Source: Lachnospiraceae bacterium
GTDB taxonomy: Bacteria; Bacillota; Clostridia; Lachnospirales; Lachnospiraceae
Assembly: GCA_017959525.1 (NCBI GenBank)
Contig: JAGDAL010000317.1
Location: 1 to 6,443 of the forward strand
Length of the DNA: 6,443 nucleotides
Reading direction: 5' to 3'
In this document: positions 6,282 through 6,443 of the stretch, one piece after another
Layout: the number at the start of each line of letters is the position of its first letter
How positions within the stretch are numbered: position 1 is the stretch's first letter
Made by a program: the position numbers and the translations under genes
The notes under the pieces: model-generated
Told to the model about the DNA's origin: nothing
Databases searched by the model: none
The model's input: only the letters and a program-made list of their open reading frames with translations

Positions 6282-6286
6282 AGGAG
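6282..6286 (+). promoter_or_regulatory. Ribosome binding site of the downstream lipoprotein gene
   Basis: AGGAG ends 7 nt before the ATG at 6294, a near-ideal Shine-Dalgarno site that fixes this start. It contrasts with the absence of any such site at proper distance before the first YhgE gene. Confidence 0.85.
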
Positions 6287-6293
6287 TGTAATT

Positions 6294-6443
6294 ATGAAAA
6301 AGGGACAGAAAATCCTAGCTATGTTATTAGCAGGTGTCATGGCAGTATCCATGTTTGGATGCGGTCAGACAGAGCAGGCAGCCGGTAATGCCGGTGAAGT
6401 TGCAACAGAGGCAGGAAGCGAAGACAACATCCTTCGTACCGCA
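6294..6443 (+). CDS. Lipoprotein, N-terminal fragment; possible ABC-transporter solute-binding protein
   Basis: The first 50 codons of a gene that runs off the window. The protein starts MKKGQKILAMLLAGVMAVSM and continues FGCGQ, a lipoprotein signal peptide whose lipid-attachment residue would be Cys23 (lipobox MFGC). A Gly/Ala/Glu-rich linker follows (about 24-43), then SEDNILRTA at the window edge. That last segment resembles the first beta strand of family 5 (peptide/nickel type) solute-binding proteins, which often begin with a short strand of this kind after the linker; this part is only a suggestion from a few residues. The product would be anchored on the outer face of the membrane. 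A perfect ribosome site precedes it, and a strong terminator separates it from the YhgE operon, so it is probably an independent unit. Confidence 0.8.
   Translation, partial: MKKGQKILAMLLAGVMAVSMFGCGQTEQAAGNAGEVATEAGSEDNILRTA

Overview
The window looks like a chromosomal segment of a low-to-mid GC Gram-positive bacterium, most likely a clostridial gut species of the Lachnospiraceae type. The reasons are the lipoprotein signal peptides, the Shine-Dalgarno sites, the compact U-tailed terminators, the apparent FliB-type flagellin methylase end, and the tandem YhgE/Pip genes with clostridial-style sequence. This assignment is an inference from style and gene content. All supported genes are on the + strand.

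Layout: (1) 2-232 is the C-terminal end of a protein resembling flagellin lysine-N-methylase (FliB). (2) 233-381 is a gene-free spacer with a possible promoter and a 7-bp inverted repeat. (3) 382-1257 encodes a 291-residue lipoprotein with a LprI/DUF1311-like helical domain and an unassigned C-terminal domain. (4) 1258-1437 is a 180-bp spacer dense in signals: a 19-nt near-perfect palindrome, an intrinsic terminator, an extended -10 promoter, two further terminator-like hairpins, and an 11-bp alternative helix that excludes both of those hairpins. (5) 1438-3564 and 3566-6166 are two complete YhgE/Pip-family membrane proteins (708 and 866 residues), separated by one nucleotide and almost certainly co-translated. 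(6) 6200-6246 is a strong terminator closing that operon. (7) From 6294 to the window end is the start of a second lipoprotein gene, possibly an ABC-transporter solute-binding protein.

How the genes relate: the two YhgE/Pip proteins share a transmembrane helix, an extracellular segment of about 473 residues rich in coiled-coil-like helix, and a five-helix ABC-2-permease-like C-terminal membrane block. They are probably partners in one envelope complex. The second carries an extra two-helix membrane hairpin and a charged, locally GC-rich helical linker at its N-terminus. No ATPase, TetR regulator, WXG100 protein or other secretion gene is visible, so the biochemical role stays open; relatives include phage receptors and the type VII secretion protein EsaA/YueB.

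The most novel items are the possible attenuator/structured leader before the first YhgE gene, where the start codon lacks a normally spaced Shine-Dalgarno site, and the asymmetric YhgE pair itself. No CRISPR array, insertion sequence, tRNA or rRNA was seen.
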